DNA of 64,000 bases, taken from contig NZ_JBEFZF010000009.1 of assembly GCF_046524175.1 (NCBI RefSeq), positions 1 through 64,000 on the forward strand, given 5' to 3'. This DNA is from Spongiivirga sp046524175 (GTDB lineage: Bacteria > Bacteroidota > Bacteroidia > Flavobacteriales > Flavobacteriaceae). Position 1 is the stretch's first letter, and every line of letters begins with the position of its first letter. The notes below the pieces were generated by a model. That model had not been told where the DNA came from, did not search any database, and saw only the letters and a list, made by a program, of their open reading frames with translations. A program made the translations under genes and the position numbers. Positions 1-9,451 of the stretch are shown here, piece after piece.

Positions 1-3000
1 GCTGTACTGCCGTGCCATCCGACGTGGCATAGTCGATCGTAAAACCACCCTGGACCGCTGCATTTGATAACGTAACCGTGAAACTCGCAGTGCCCGCTGC
101 CTCATTCACCGTCACATCATCAATCGATACATTCGCTGTATCATTATCCGTGATCGTAATAATTCCTTGATTATCTGAAACAGTGACCAGTGCATTACTT
201 ATTCCGCTAAGGTTAACAAAAAGATTTTCACTGGGCTCAAGAACAACATTATCTACAATAGAAACTACGATACTTTCTGTTTCTCCCGTAGTACCAGCAA
301 ACGTCAGGGTACCGCTCGTTGTAGTATAGTCTCCTGGCTGAATCGCGGTATTATCTGCAGTATCGTAATCAATAGTAAAGCCACCCTGTACATCGCCCGT
401 TAAAGAAACGGTTAAGGTGGCGGTACCTGCATCTTCAGCAACAGTGATATCATTAATTACTATAGTTGCATTATCATTATCCTCAATAGTACCTATTCCT
501 CTTGTATCAGATATGGTAACCAGCCCACCTGTTACACCAGATAAATCAACAAAATACGTTTCATCAGGTTCAACGAGATTATCATTATTTATAGTAATCG
601 TAATAATTTCTGTTTCGCCATTTGTACCTGTAAAATTTAGTGTTCCCGAATTAGCGATGTAATCCCCAGGAGCAATTGCTGCATTATTTAGTGATCCATA
701 ATTAACACTGAAGGCACTATCCACTGCTCCTGTAAGCGTAACGGTAAAAGTTGCCGTACCATCAGCTTCATTAACGGTTATGTCATTAATAGCTATTGAA
801 GAGCTATCATCATCGTTTATAGTAATTGAACCTTGAGCGTCACTTATCGTTACATTAGTATTTGTTATTCCACTTAAATCAACAACAAAATTCTCCGTCG
901 ACTCAGTTACACTATCGTCGATAATTGGCACCACAATTTGTTGCGTTTCTGTATCCGTTCCAGCAAAAGTTAATGTTCCAGATGTAGTTGTATAGTCACC
1001 TGGCTGTAAGGCAGATGCATTTGCAGTATCAAAATCCACATCAAAACCTCCTTGAACAGAACCACTAAGCGTTACGGTTAGCGTTGCGTTACCCGCAGTT
1101 TCATTTACAGTAACATCATCGATTATTATTGAGGCTGTATCATTATCGGTTATAGTTCCTGTTCCTTGAGCGACACTTATGCCAACCAAAGCATTACTTA
1201 TCGAGCTTAAGTCCACGTTAAATGTTTCATCAGACTCCAATAAACTATCGTCAATTATTGAAACTGTAATCGTTTCTGTTTCGCCATCGGTTCCAGCAAA
1301 ATTTAACGTCCCAGAATTCGCTGTATAATCTCCGGGAGCATCTGCGGTATTATTAGCCGTATCAAAATCTACGGTAAACGCTCCCTGCACATCGCCGGTT
1401 AATGTAACGGTAAATGTAGCAATACCACTACCAATATTTTCGTCTACAGTTACATTATTGATAGCAATACTTGCTGTATCATTATCGGTAATCGTATATG
1501 TTGTGGTAGACTGTGTAGTGGTGTCAGTATTAGCGTCACCAATTACAAGACCTGAGGAAGGATTTGCGAGCGAAAAATTAATCGTCTCCGTAGGTTCTAC
1601 TAAATTGTCATCAACAACATTAAAAACTGAAGTCGGAATTGTATAGGTCGTTACACCAGCTGGTATGGTAACGGTTGTTGTATTTGTATAATCAGCACCA
1701 GATGCACTACCTCCAGAAACTGTTAAATCAATTGTACCCGGAACAGCCAAAGCTGTACTCAATTGAAGGACCGGACTATCAGTAGTACTTTCAACACCTG
1801 CATAGGTTGACGAAGCAAACTCAATTACTGATGCTACCAGTTCTATTCTATAATCTTCAACCTCCCCTGCTAGTGTGAATCCATCAGGACCGGTAAGTGT
1901 TTCTCCACTATAACGTGCTCTTAAAAAGGTTGTTCCAGTGGTGGCTGAAAGTGGAACTGTATAATTTATAGTGTTTGTTCCTATGGATGCGGCCTGATTT
2001 GTTACTATTCGCTCGCCAGCATCAATAAAATCGCCGTCAGCATTTAAGTCAATCCAAATATTCAAAAACCCGGTTGTACCATTTCCTGAAGAGGCAAGTA
2101 CATCAATGACCAGCGCTTCACCCAATTGAAGAGATTGATCTTGAATTGAAGATCCCCCAATAGTAACCCCATCATCTTCAGCGCCATCTCCATTAGCATC
2201 AGCAGACTGTAAGCCATCCGATTCTGAATCCGGAGCTATCGCTCCAAGATATAAATCATCGGTCAATCCATGACGTGCACCATCAGAAGCGAACAATGTT
2301 GGATAATCTGGATCTGGAGCGTCACCATAATCCACCGGCCGAACCCCAATTGCTGAAGAAAACTCTGAAGTACTATTACCAATGGTAGCGGTAGCTGTAA
2401 TTAAAGTCCCAGAGGTAACACCGGATGGCAAGGGTATTGAAAATTCAAATTCGTTTGTATTATCCCCATTACCGTCAGCATCAGCATACACTGATGTTCC
2501 GGTTGCGAGATCATCACCACTACCTTCAGTCAAGGTCGCTAAGTATGTTTGTCCTTCACCATAATCCTGTGTAAGTCCAAGTTGATTATCTCCAGCACTT
2601 GCTGCTCCTGTTGAAATATCCGAGATGAAAAATTCAATTATTGAACCTGGTCGTGCCCAACCTTTTATCTCTAGCGTAGTAGCATCTACCACAACACGCT
2701 CAAATACGGGAAAGTTTAATAAATTGTTTGTTCCTGCATCTCCGTCACCTGTATCATTAATTGTGACACCGTCGACATTATCTGTGTCCGCTCCAGGAAA
2801 TAGGTCAATTCCAAGAGAAGGGGTTAATGTTCCATTTCCGTAAATTGAATTTTGTGTTATCCAATTACCAGTTGTACCAGAAACTTGTACTCCAGCTCCC
2901 GCGTTGTCATAAATTACATTACCGCTAACTGTATTATTTGCTCCATTTAATGAAATACCAAAAATTTCTGATGTAGGTGTGCAACTTGCACTTTGACCAG

Positions 3001-6000
3001 AGTTCTTAACTGTATTCTGATTAATGGTCACCCCTCCAGGAGCGCCTAAGCCAAGATCGATACCGGTGGCGCCAGTATTTTGAATCAGGTTATTTTCAAT
3101 TGTAATATTAGATCCATTAAAAACTGTAATACCATCAGCAAAACAATTCACACTCGGATTGACAGTATCTAAAAAATTCCTTGCAATATTTGTATTGGCC
3201 GAATTATTTATTCGAATACCTCTATCAACAGCAGATATATAGTTATCGCTAATTACTACGGCATTACTTCCATCAAGCAAAATACCATTAGAGGCACCAA
3301 CAGCATTACCATTCCCATCAAAACCTATTAAGTTTTCGGCAATTGTTACCGGGTTACCGGTACCAATGGTCGCATTCACTTCTATAGCAACTTGACCATT
3401 ATTAGATGCTACTGCAATGTTCCGTACTACTACGTCATCAGCACTAGGTCTGATAACAGCACCTGTAGCAGTATCTCCTACAACCGCTACTTCAGGCTGC
3501 TCATAGGCTGGTAAGGTTGTTCCAGAAACTCCAACGGTCTCACCCGCAGTAATTGTTCCTGTATTTAAATTGGTAGAATAAGCGGTTTGTGTGCGCCCAT
3601 CAATATGAGTGTCTGTACCCGTTATCGCCGGCAACTGAGTTACTTGATCAATTATGAAAATTCCACTAGTAAAACCAGCATCAGGAGTTCTTCCCTGAGG
3701 ATCGGAAGTTGGCGGCATCATGAAAATGGAAACGTCCTCTCCCGCAGCTGGATCGAAAATACTATTTGAAACAATGTCTAATCCTGCATTACCTAATGCA
3801 TTTGCATTTGTAATAAACTGAGATAATGAACCTTGTCCTGCATCATTAGTATTTACAATGGTATTAAAATTAAATCCGAAATTAACATCTACAAGCCCTT
3901 CATTGGTAATGGAAACCTGTGTCACTGATTGCGCTCCAGAAATAATACCTGCAGCGGGATCTGCAGCACCCGGATTAGCTCCACCTACTTCCTGATCTAC
4001 ATCCAATAATGTAGTGTTTCCAACATTATACTCACTGCGATATGTTTGTACCGGTATACATGTTAAACAGGTGTCACCTCCCGTTCTATTGGATCGAACT
4101 GTACCATTTACAACCCTAACAGAGTAATTACCATTATCCATCCCAGCAAATACATACTCCCCATTAGTATCGGTTGTAGTAGACTCTCTTAGCAAATTAC
4201 TACTATCATACAATTCAACAATCGCACCTACAACTGGCGTTGATCCCGAAGCAACATAGTCACGCCCGTTTCCTCCACCATAATTAATATCTTCAAACAC
4301 CCGACCCGTAATCAGATTCCCTGGCACCTTTACAATTACCACATTCGGCATAATAAAGTCTCCACCAGACTCAACATTCACAGTAACTTCCGAATCCCCG
4401 GTACTTATAAAAGAAGATATGTTATAGGTATCTAAATCAAGGCCATAGCTAGTAGTAATATTTACAGTAGAACCGCCCGTGTTATCATAAATAGTTGAAT
4501 TGTAAGCATTATTTCCTGTTTGCCCTCCATCTCCAGTCAAAGTAGTTGTAGTCAAGTCCTCATTTGTAACAGAAAGTCTTTCGGCTGTGCTACTAATATT
4601 TGGATCTCCTTCCCATGAAAGAAAAGTTGCTTTAGCCCCCGAAGTTGCATTGGCAAAAAAGCCGTCTAAAGTATAGCTAGACGAAGAGTTTTGTTCTCCT
4701 GCAAAACCCTCGTATAGATTGATAGAAGAAGCGGGTAAAGAAGGATCAGAATAAAATACAATAAGAGCCCAACCTCCTAACACTACCGTACTTGAACAAT
4801 AAGGATCATTATTGTCGATGGTTAAATCAGAAAAATCCCAAACATTGGTACCTGGATTCACGGTAGCTTGAACAATTGCTGTAACATCTGCTCTTAAACT
4901 GAAAAAAGGCAGCGAACCAAAACTAGTCGTATATGCCTGATCAGCATTAACAGTGACCCCCTCAAAAGTAACACTTGTATCTGCAGAAGCTCCCGAATGT
5001 GCCCAATATAAAAACGCATTGGTAATAGTTCCGCCCGCGGTAATTAAAGAAGTCAATGTATTACTGGATGAAGCAACAATCGTACAATTATTAACCGTAT
5101 TTGGATCAGCTCTTAAGGTATTTCCGGTCGACACATAATCAGTATACCCATTAAATGTTCCTTCAAGTTGTAATGGTTGATCAGTAATTAAATCATCGTC
5201 TACAATGGTTCCAACCCCGGTTGCATCACCAATGGTTACCGTTGCCCCAACAATATTCGATAAAGTGACATTAAACTGTTCATTTGCACCTTCTAAAAGG
5301 GCATCGTCTATAATGGGAACATCAAATGTTACGGTTTGATTTGCAGCACCAGAAAAGCTTAAGGTACCTGAACTGGTTGTATAATCACCTGGAGCAACTG
5401 CGCTATTATTCGTTGTAGCATAGTCAACTGTAAAAGGTCCGGTTGCAGCCGTCATACCCATATTGACACTAAAAGTTGCGACACCAGCATCTTCATCAAC
5501 CGTTACATCATCAATTCTTATATTGGGAGGATTAATAGCACTTATTACAAGATTGTCAATATATCCAAAATCATCACCTTCCCAGTTATTGTTATTATTA
5601 AGAATTCTAATGGTGGTATTTGCCGAAATGAAGCTACTAATATCAAAATTACTAACGCTACCACTGTTGGTGTCACTAAATGTAAAAATTGTAGTAAAAT
5701 TTACCCCATCTGATGACATTTGTACGCTCATTTGCTCACCAGAACCTGAATCAACCGAAATAGTTTCCCAATCAAATGAGAGTGTTGCAGAAGTAGCAGC
5801 AGATAAGTTTAAACTCCTACTAGCTCCTTCTCCAAAATAAACAAATCTAAGGGTAAAACGATTTCCGGTAATTCCAACAAAATCACCATTAGGACCAGCG
5901 TTCCCGAAGGGGTCTACTTCAATCCAATCTGTACTCCAATTAGCAGTACCATCTTGATTCGAATACGAAACGACATCAAAATTATCCTGAAATGTATCTT

Positions 6001-6073
6001 GACCAAAACTAGAATAGGTTACACCAAAAAACAGCAGCACCATTAAAATCCGTTTAATGGTAATATCATTCAT
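1..6073 (-). CDS. Giant secreted Calx-beta / beta-helix / GEVED repeat protein (5' part)
   Basis: The reverse strand is open from an ATG at 6073 to the window edge, about 2,020 codons without a stop, so the C-terminus is missing. It starts with a signal peptide (residues 1-25, ending SSFGQ). Then come a jelly-roll-like segment, one Calx-beta domain (about 184-295), a region resembling DUF3344-type surface domains (about 300-560), an SdrD-B-like domain (about 588-660, with TTTDTNGEYVFAGMDNGNYS), a parallel beta-helix region rich in NNxI turns (about 725-1075), a GEVED domain (about 1320-1410, NADGDFIDAGER and GEVEDYRIE) and tandem Calx-beta repeats to the edge. Calx-beta and GEVED domains are typical of Bacteroidota cell-surface adhesins. 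A type IX secretion C-terminal domain beyond the edge is likely but unseen. Precise function is unknown. Confidence 0.9.
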   Translation of the reverse strand, partial: MNDITIKRILMVLLFFGVTYSSFGQDTFQDNFDVVSYSNQDGTANWSTDWIEVDPFGNAGPNGDFVGITGNRFTLRFVYFGEGASRSLNLSAATSATLSFDWETISVDSGSGEQMSVQMSSDGVNFTTIFTFSDTNSGSVSNFDISSFISANTTIRILNNNNNWEGDDFGYIDNLVISAINPPNIRIDDVTVDEDAGVATFSVNMGMTAATGPFTVDYATTNNSAVAPGDYTTSSGTLSFSGAANQTVTFDVPIIDDALLEGANEQFNVTLSNIVGATVTIGDATGVGTIVDDDLITDQPLQLEGTFNGYTDYVSTGNTLRADPNTVNNCTIVASSSNTLTSLITAGGTITNAFLYWAHSGASADTSVTFEGVTVNADQAYTTSFGSLPFFSLRADVTAIVQATVNPGTNVWDFSDLTIDNNDPYCSSTVVLGGWALIVFYSDPSLPASSINLYEGFAGEQNSSSSYTLDGFFANATSGAKATFLSWEGDPNISSTAERLSVTNEDLTTTTLTGDGGQTGNNAYNSTIYDNTGGSTVNITTSYGLDLDTYNISSFISTGDSEVTVNVESGGDFIMPNVVIVKVPGNLITGRVFEDINYGGGNGRDYVASGSTPVVGAIVELYDSSNLLRESTTTDTNGEYVFAGMDNGNYSVRVVNGTVRSNRTGGDTCLTCIPVQTYRSEYNVGNTTLLDVDQEVGGANPGAADPAAGIISGAQSVTQVSITNEGLVDVNFGFNFNTIVNTNDAGQGSLSQFITNANALGNAGLDIVSNSIFDPAAGEDVSIFMMPPTSDPQGRTPDAGFTSGIFIIDQVTQLPAITGTDTHIDGRTQTAYSTNLNTGTITAGETVGVSGTTLPAYEQPEVAVVGDTATGAVIRPSADDVVVRNIAVASNNGQVAIEVNATIGTGNPVTIAENLIGFDGNGNAVGASNGILLDGSNAVVISDNYISAVDRGIRINNSANTNIARNFLDTVNPSVNCFADGITVFNGSNITIENNLIQNTGATGIDLGLGAPGGVTINQNTVKNSGQSASCTPTSEIFGISLNGANNTVSGNVIYDNAGAGVQVSGTTGNWITQNSIYGNGTLTPSLGIDLFPGADTDNVDGVTINDTGDGDAGTNNLLNFPVFERVVVDATTLEIKGWARPGSIIEFFISDISTGAASAGDNQLGLTQDYGEGQTYLATLTEGSGDDLATGTSVYADADGNGDNTNEFEFSIPLPSGVTSGTLITATATIGNSTSEFSSAIGVRPVDYGDAPDPDYPTLFASDGARHGLTDDLYLGAIAPDSESDGLQSADANGDGAEDDGVTIGGSSIQDQSLQLGEALVIDVLASSGNGTTGFLNIWIDLNADGDFIDAGERIVTNQAASIGTNTINYTVPLSATTGTTFLRARYSGETLTGPDGFTLAGEVEDYRIELVASVIEFASSTYAGVESTTDSPVLQLSTALAVPGTIDLTVSGGSASGADYTNTTTVTIPAGVTTYTIPTSVFNVVDDNLVEPTETINFSLANPSSGLVIGDANTDTTTQSTTTYTITDNDTASIAINNVTVDENIGSGIATFTVTLTGDVQGAFTVDFDTANNTADAPGDYTANSGTLNFAGTDGETETITVSIIDDSLLESDETFNVDLSSISNALVGISVAQGTGTITDNDTASIIIDDVTVNETAGNATLTVTLSGSVQGGFDVDFDTANASALQPGDYTTTSGTLTFAGTDTETQQIVVPIIDDSVTESTENFVVDLSGITNTNVTISDAQGSITINDDDSSSIAINDITVNEADGTATFTVTLTGAVDSAFSVNYGSLNNAAIAPGDYIANSGTLNFTGTNGETEIITITINNDNLVEPDETYFVDLSGVTGGLVTISDTRGIGTIEDNDNATIVINDITVAEDAGTATLTVSLTGDVQGGFTIDYDTADNTAIQPGDYTTTSGTLTFAGTTGETESIVVSIVDNVVLEPSENLFVNLSGISNALVTVSDNQGIITITDNDTANVSIDDVTVNEAAGTASFTVTLSNAAVQGGFTIDYATSDGTAVQ
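133..1800 (-). repeat. Tandem Calx-beta repeats within the surface protein
   Basis: The junction coding for IT(D/E)NDTA followed by I-x-I-(D/N)-D-V-T-V recurs at about 1471-1491, 1134-1155, 801-824, 467-490 and 133-160, a period of about 334 bp (111 residues). A more divergent unit precedes it up to about 1800. Units contain DYTA/TTSGTLxFAG and a DD(S/N)LxExxE motif typical of Calx-beta. The units are diverged at DNA level, so this is an old protein repeat and not a recent DNA duplication. The array continues past the left edge. Confidence 0.88.
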
Positions 6074-6575
6074 ATTATATGTGAATAAACGCCAGATCAT
6101 TTGACGTCGATGTTTTTTAAAGTCTCCTTATAAAAACCACTCTCACAATAACAGTCAATGAGGTAAATAGCAATGTAACGTAAGGGTATTACAATTCTAT
6201 GCCAATAAGTAGAAAACAAAGTAGTTTTACTCATAGTTAGGGGTCAAAGCAGGTTTTAGTCTTGGGGACTTGAAACCTGATACTTTAACATAATCTGTTA
6301 AAAATATCAGAATTTAAACCTTGTTGTTAACAAATGTAACGTTTTAGTTAACAATTTAATTAACAGTTTGTAGTATTAACAGCGTTTAATCGATAAAATA
6401 CACTTTGTTTCGACTAACTAATTGTTAATAACTACATACGTATATATAACAATTTAGGTATTAAAACTCCTACCTGTGAACCAAAATAACTGTGCTTATC
6501 TTTAAATATCAGCAATAACCTATCTCCTGAAACATCATATTTATGTACTTTTGCATGCCTTAACAAACATGACCC
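6074..6575. other. Divergent intergenic region between the surface-protein gene and prfC
   Basis: About 500 bases without a gene. It must hold the promoter of the minus-strand surface-protein gene, though no clean TAnnTTTG box could be assigned. It contains an imperfect hairpin (AGGTTTTAGTC at 6251-6261 facing GACTTGAAACCT at 6267-6278) and an AT-rich stretch at 6320-6380 with repeated TTAACA words, including the palindrome TTGTTAACAA at 6324-6333. A short minus-strand ORF here overlaps the prfC start and shows no family features. Confidence 0.6.
6546..6553 (+). promoter_or_regulatory. Putative prfC promoter -7 element
   Basis: TACTTTTG fits the Bacteroidota -7 consensus TAnnTTTG and lies 22 bases before the prfC ATG. 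No TTTG is present at the expected -33 position, so this is a half-supported promoter. Confidence 0.4.
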
Positions 6576-8177
6576 ATGGGCTTTATTGAAGAAATAAACA
6601 GAAGAAGGACATTTGGAATTGTATCGCATCCTGACGCGGGAAAGACTACCTTAACTGAAAAGTTATTACTTTTCGGAGGCGCTATTCAAGAAGCGGGAGC
6701 GGTTAAATCGAATAAAATTAAGAAGGGGGCGACCAGTGACTTCATGGAAATTGAAAGGCAACGAGGAATTTCTGTTGCTACTTCCGTTTTAGCCTTTGAA
6801 TATCAAGGAACCAAGATCAATATTTTAGATACTCCCGGTCACAAAGATTTTGCTGAAGATACCTTTAGAACGCTTACCGCTGTAGATAGCGTTATTGTTG
6901 TTATTGATGTTGCAAAAGGCGTTGAGGAACAAACTGAGAAATTGGTTCAGGTATGCCGAATGCGCAACATCCCGATGCTTGTTTTCATCAATAAATTAGA
7001 CCGAGAAGGAAAAGATGCGTTTGAACTATTAGATGAAGTTGAACAAAAATTAGGCTTAAAAGTTACCCCATTAAGCTTTCCTATTGGCATGGGATATGAT
7101 TTTAAAGGCATTTACAATATATGGGAAAACAATATTAATTTATTTAGTGGCGATAGCCGCAAAAATATTGAGGAGACAGTACAAATATCTAATCTTTCCA
7201 GCAAAGAATTAGACGAATTAATTGGAGAAACAAGCGCCGAAACACTTAGAGAAGAGCTAGAATTAGTGGAAGGTATTTATCCAAAATTTGAAAAAGAAGC
7301 GTATCAAAACGGCACACTACAACCTGTATTTTTCGGCTCTGCCTTAAACAATTTTGGTGTACGTGAATTATTAGACTGTTTTGTTGAAATAGCACCAAAA
7401 CCTAGACCGAAACAAAGCGAAGAACGCCTTGTAGAACCGGAAGAGAAAAACTTTAGCGGGTTTGTATTTAAAATACATGCGAATATGGACCCAAAACATC
7501 GTGATCGACTAGCATTTGTAAAAATCGTTTCAGGAGAATTTAAACGTAATGTACCTTACCTGCATGTACGGCACAACAAGAAATTAAAATTTAGTAGTCC
7601 CAACGCATTTTTTGCTGAGAAAAAAGAAATTGTCGATGTCTCTTACCCCGGTGATATTGTGGGTTTGCACGACACCGGCAACTTTAAAATAGGTGATACA
7701 CTAACCGAAGGTGAGAACATAAATTTTAAAGGAATACCTAGTTTTTCACCCGAACATTTCAGATATATTAATAATGCCGACCCGATGAAATCGAAACAAC
7801 TTTTTAAGGGAATCGATCAGTTAATGGATGAAGGTGTGGCACAATTATTTACGCTAGAAATGAACGGAAGGAAAGTAATCGGTACCGTTGGAGCACTTCA
7901 GTATGAAGTAATACAATACAGACTAGAGCATGAATACGGCGCAAAATGCACTTATGAAAATTTAAATGTTTATAAGGCGTGTTGGGTTGAAGCTGAGGAT
8001 GAAAAAAACGAAGAATTTGCAGAATTTAAACGAGTTAAATCAAAATTTTTAGCAAAAGACAAGCAAGATCAACTGGTATTCTTGGCGGACTCCCCTTTTT
8101 CACTTCAAATGACCCAACAAAAGTATCCAAGTGTAAAATTACATTTCACTTCTGAATTTAGGGAAAAACTAAAATAA
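6576..8177 (+). CDS. prfC: Peptide chain release factor 3
   Basis: A 533-residue translational GTPase that recycles RF1 and RF2 from the ribosome after termination, in the cytoplasm. The G1 loop reads SHPDAGKTT (residues 17-25), followed by switch I with DFMEIERQRGIS, the G3 motif DTPGHKDF and the G4 motif NKLD. The RF3-type C-terminal domain follows, and length matches the family. No Shine-Dalgarno is seen before the ATG, as usual in this phylum. The gene stands alone between two oppositely oriented genes, so it is probably monocistronic. Distinguished from EF-G by length and by the absence of domains IV and V. Confidence 0.97.
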   Translation: MGFIEEINRRRTFGIVSHPDAGKTTLTEKLLLFGGAIQEAGAVKSNKIKKGATSDFMEIERQRGISVATSVLAFEYQGTKINILDTPGHKDFAEDTFRTLTAVDSVIVVIDVAKGVEEQTEKLVQVCRMRNIPMLVFINKLDREGKDAFELLDEVEQKLGLKVTPLSFPIGMGYDFKGIYNIWENNINLFSGDSRKNIEETVQISNLSSKELDELIGETSAETLREELELVEGIYPKFEKEAYQNGTLQPVFFGSALNNFGVRELLDCFVEIAPKPRPKQSEERLVEPEEKNFSGFVFKIHANMDPKHRDRLAFVKIVSGEFKRNVPYLHVRHNKKLKFSSPNAFFAEKKEIVDVSYPGDIVGLHDTGNFKIGDTLTEGENINFKGIPSFSPEHFRYINNADPMKSKQLFKGIDQLMDEGVAQLFTLEMNGRKVIGTVGALQYEVIQYRLEHEYGAKCTYENLNVYKACWVEAEDEKNEEFAEFKRVKSKFLAKDKQDQLVFLADSPFSLQMTQQKYPSVKLHFTSEFREKLK

Positions 8178-8282
8178 GCCGATTTAAGGCATTTTCTAGA
8201 AACCAGCTAAGGAATTACACTACTAAAAATTTTTCATTAAAAATATCTAGCTTCTAGAAAGGTACAGTTTTTATTGTTATTA

Positions 8283-8321
8283 TTAAAAACTATTTTGTTT
8301 AAGTAATTTAATAGTTTTTAA
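8283..8321. terminator. AT-rich inverted repeat between convergent genes
   Basis: A 12-bp perfect inverted repeat (TTAAAAACTATT at 8283-8294, AATAGTTTTTAA at 8310-8321) with a 15-base loop lies between the ends of prfC and the minus-strand exported protein, covering the latter's stop codon. It could act as a weak bidirectional terminator, but it is AT-rich and lacks a long clean U-tract. Confidence 0.35.
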
Positions 8322-8935
8322 TTATTAACATGCCTTTCAATCTTGATCCCAGTTTTCACTTTTTCTAATCGGGTCCAAACGAGATCTGGTTTGCTCTTTG
8401 GAGAGACCAAAGCAATTATATGTGATTTGTTCTCCTTTTTATTAGATATTACTTCAATATCCATTTTAAGCAACAATCGGCGGCCATCATTAAAAGTATC
8501 GAAGAAAACGACATTAGCATCATACTTTGTACTAAACTTATTTTTTGATTTTGTGTGCTTTAGATTGACTTCGATTTCTTCATAGTCAATATCAAACTTT
8601 TTAGAAGAAGCTACTGCTTTGCAAAGCCCTTTATAATATGCAACCAATAACGCTTTCAAATCCTTCTCTAAGAATTTAGGATTATCTTGTATTTCAATTA
8701 GAAAAACATAGGTAAAATAGGTTTCAGCATCAACATTGAACATTCCAGGTGCAAAACGGAGTTCTTCAAAACCCTTATGTGCTATTTGAGAAGCAAATGG
8801 TAGGGGTAAATCAATACGTTCAAAACGCCAATTTTCAGGCCCCAATAAATAAGTAGGTTTCTCCTGATCTTGTTGAGACAGAATAGCATTTAAACTAAAC
8901 AGTAGGAAGATTATTAAAAACAATTGCCTTCTCAT
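8318..8935 (-). CDS. Hypothetical exported protein
   Basis: A 205-residue protein with an N-terminal signal peptide (MRRQLFLIIFLLFSLNAILS), predicted to be periplasmic or outer-membrane associated. I chose the start at 8935 over the longer frame from 8974 because it places the hydrophobic signal at the N-terminus and lies just after the stop of the upstream DUF3467 gene. The rest is charged with no TM segment or motif I recognise, and includes the segment YLLGPENWRFERIDLPLPFA. It is probably co-transcribed with the DUF3467 gene. Function unknown. Confidence 0.75.
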   Translation of the reverse strand: MRRQLFLIIFLLFSLNAILSQQDQEKPTYLLGPENWRFERIDLPLPFASQIAHKGFEELRFAPGMFNVDAETYFTYVFLIEIQDNPKFLEKDLKALLVAYYKGLCKAVASSKKFDIDYEEIEVNLKHTKSKNKFSTKYDANVVFFDTFNDGRRLLLKMDIEVISNKKENKSHIIALVSPKSKPDLVWTRLEKVKTGIKIERHVNN

Positions 8936-8951
8936 GAGATAATGGTTCAAT

Positions 8952-9263
8952 TTACGCCTCACCAGTAGGCCCAAAGTTTAAAGGGATTGGAGGCTGCTCA
9001 TAATCTTTGATCGAGCCATGAGCCTTTTCAAATCTGCTAACATTGTCACTCAACGCCTTCATTAATCGCTTAGCATGTTGCGGAGTAAGAATGATACGCG
9101 ACTTTACCTTTGCCTTTGGTGCTCCTGGCATCATACTAATAAAGTCAACCACAAACTCAGAAACCGAGTGATTGATAATCGCCAGGTTACTATATGTACC
9201 TTCAGCCATTTTTTCGTCTAATTCTATGTTGATTTGCTGCTCTTTTTTATGTTGATCGCTCAT
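8952..9263 (-). CDS. DUF3467 family protein
   Basis: A 103-residue cytoplasmic protein of the DUF3467 family, which in Bacteroidota commonly sits just downstream of rpoC, as here. Recognisable features are the EGTYSNLAIINHS segment, the DFISMMPGAPKAKVKSRIILTP core and the C-terminal PIPLNFGP. I chose the ATG at 9263 (MSDQHKKEQQ) over an upstream one at 9293, because family members start close to this point. The rpoC terminator separates it from the operon, so it probably has its own promoter in the roughly 120-base gap. Function not established. Confidence 0.85.
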   Translation of the reverse strand: MSDQHKKEQQINIELDEKMAEGTYSNLAIINHSVSEFVVDFISMMPGAPKAKVKSRIILTPQHAKRLMKALSDNVSRFEKAHGSIKDYEQPPIPLNFGPTGEA

Positions 9264-9383
9264 TATGTTTCTTTTTAATGTTCGAAAATACAATTTTTAT
9301 GAAGGTTATTAAACAGAGATTCCAAGAGAAATTACAAAGGCTCACAGAGGATTCAGCTCTTATCTTCTGATAAAAAAAGGAAT

Positions 9384-9414
9384 AAAAAAATGCCCTGACG
9401 TTTCCGACAGGGCA
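9384..9414 (-). terminator. Intrinsic terminator of the rpl-rpo operon
   Basis: Read on the minus strand: a 7-bp GC-rich stem (TGCCCTG / CAGGGCA, plus coordinates 9391-9397 and 9408-9414) with a 10-base loop, followed directly by seven U residues (9390 down to 9384). It lies 37 bases past the rpoC stop codon, a classic rho-independent terminator. Confidence 0.9.
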
Positions 9415-9451
9415 CTTACTATATTTCGAAATAAATTGTATTTAGGACTAC

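Noticed and set aside
1..1800. Possible CRISPR array, because of regular repetition
   Set aside because: The period is about 334 bp, the units are coding and diverged at DNA level, and no short identical repeats or spacers exist.
417..5840. Many plus-strand ORFs of 60-125 residues over the first 6 kb
   Set aside because: All are antisense to the long open minus-strand frame that encodes recognisable Calx-beta and GEVED domains; none shows family features.
6432..6629. Minus-strand 65-residue ORF upstream of prfC
   Set aside because: It overlaps the prfC start and has no signal, motif or promoter support.
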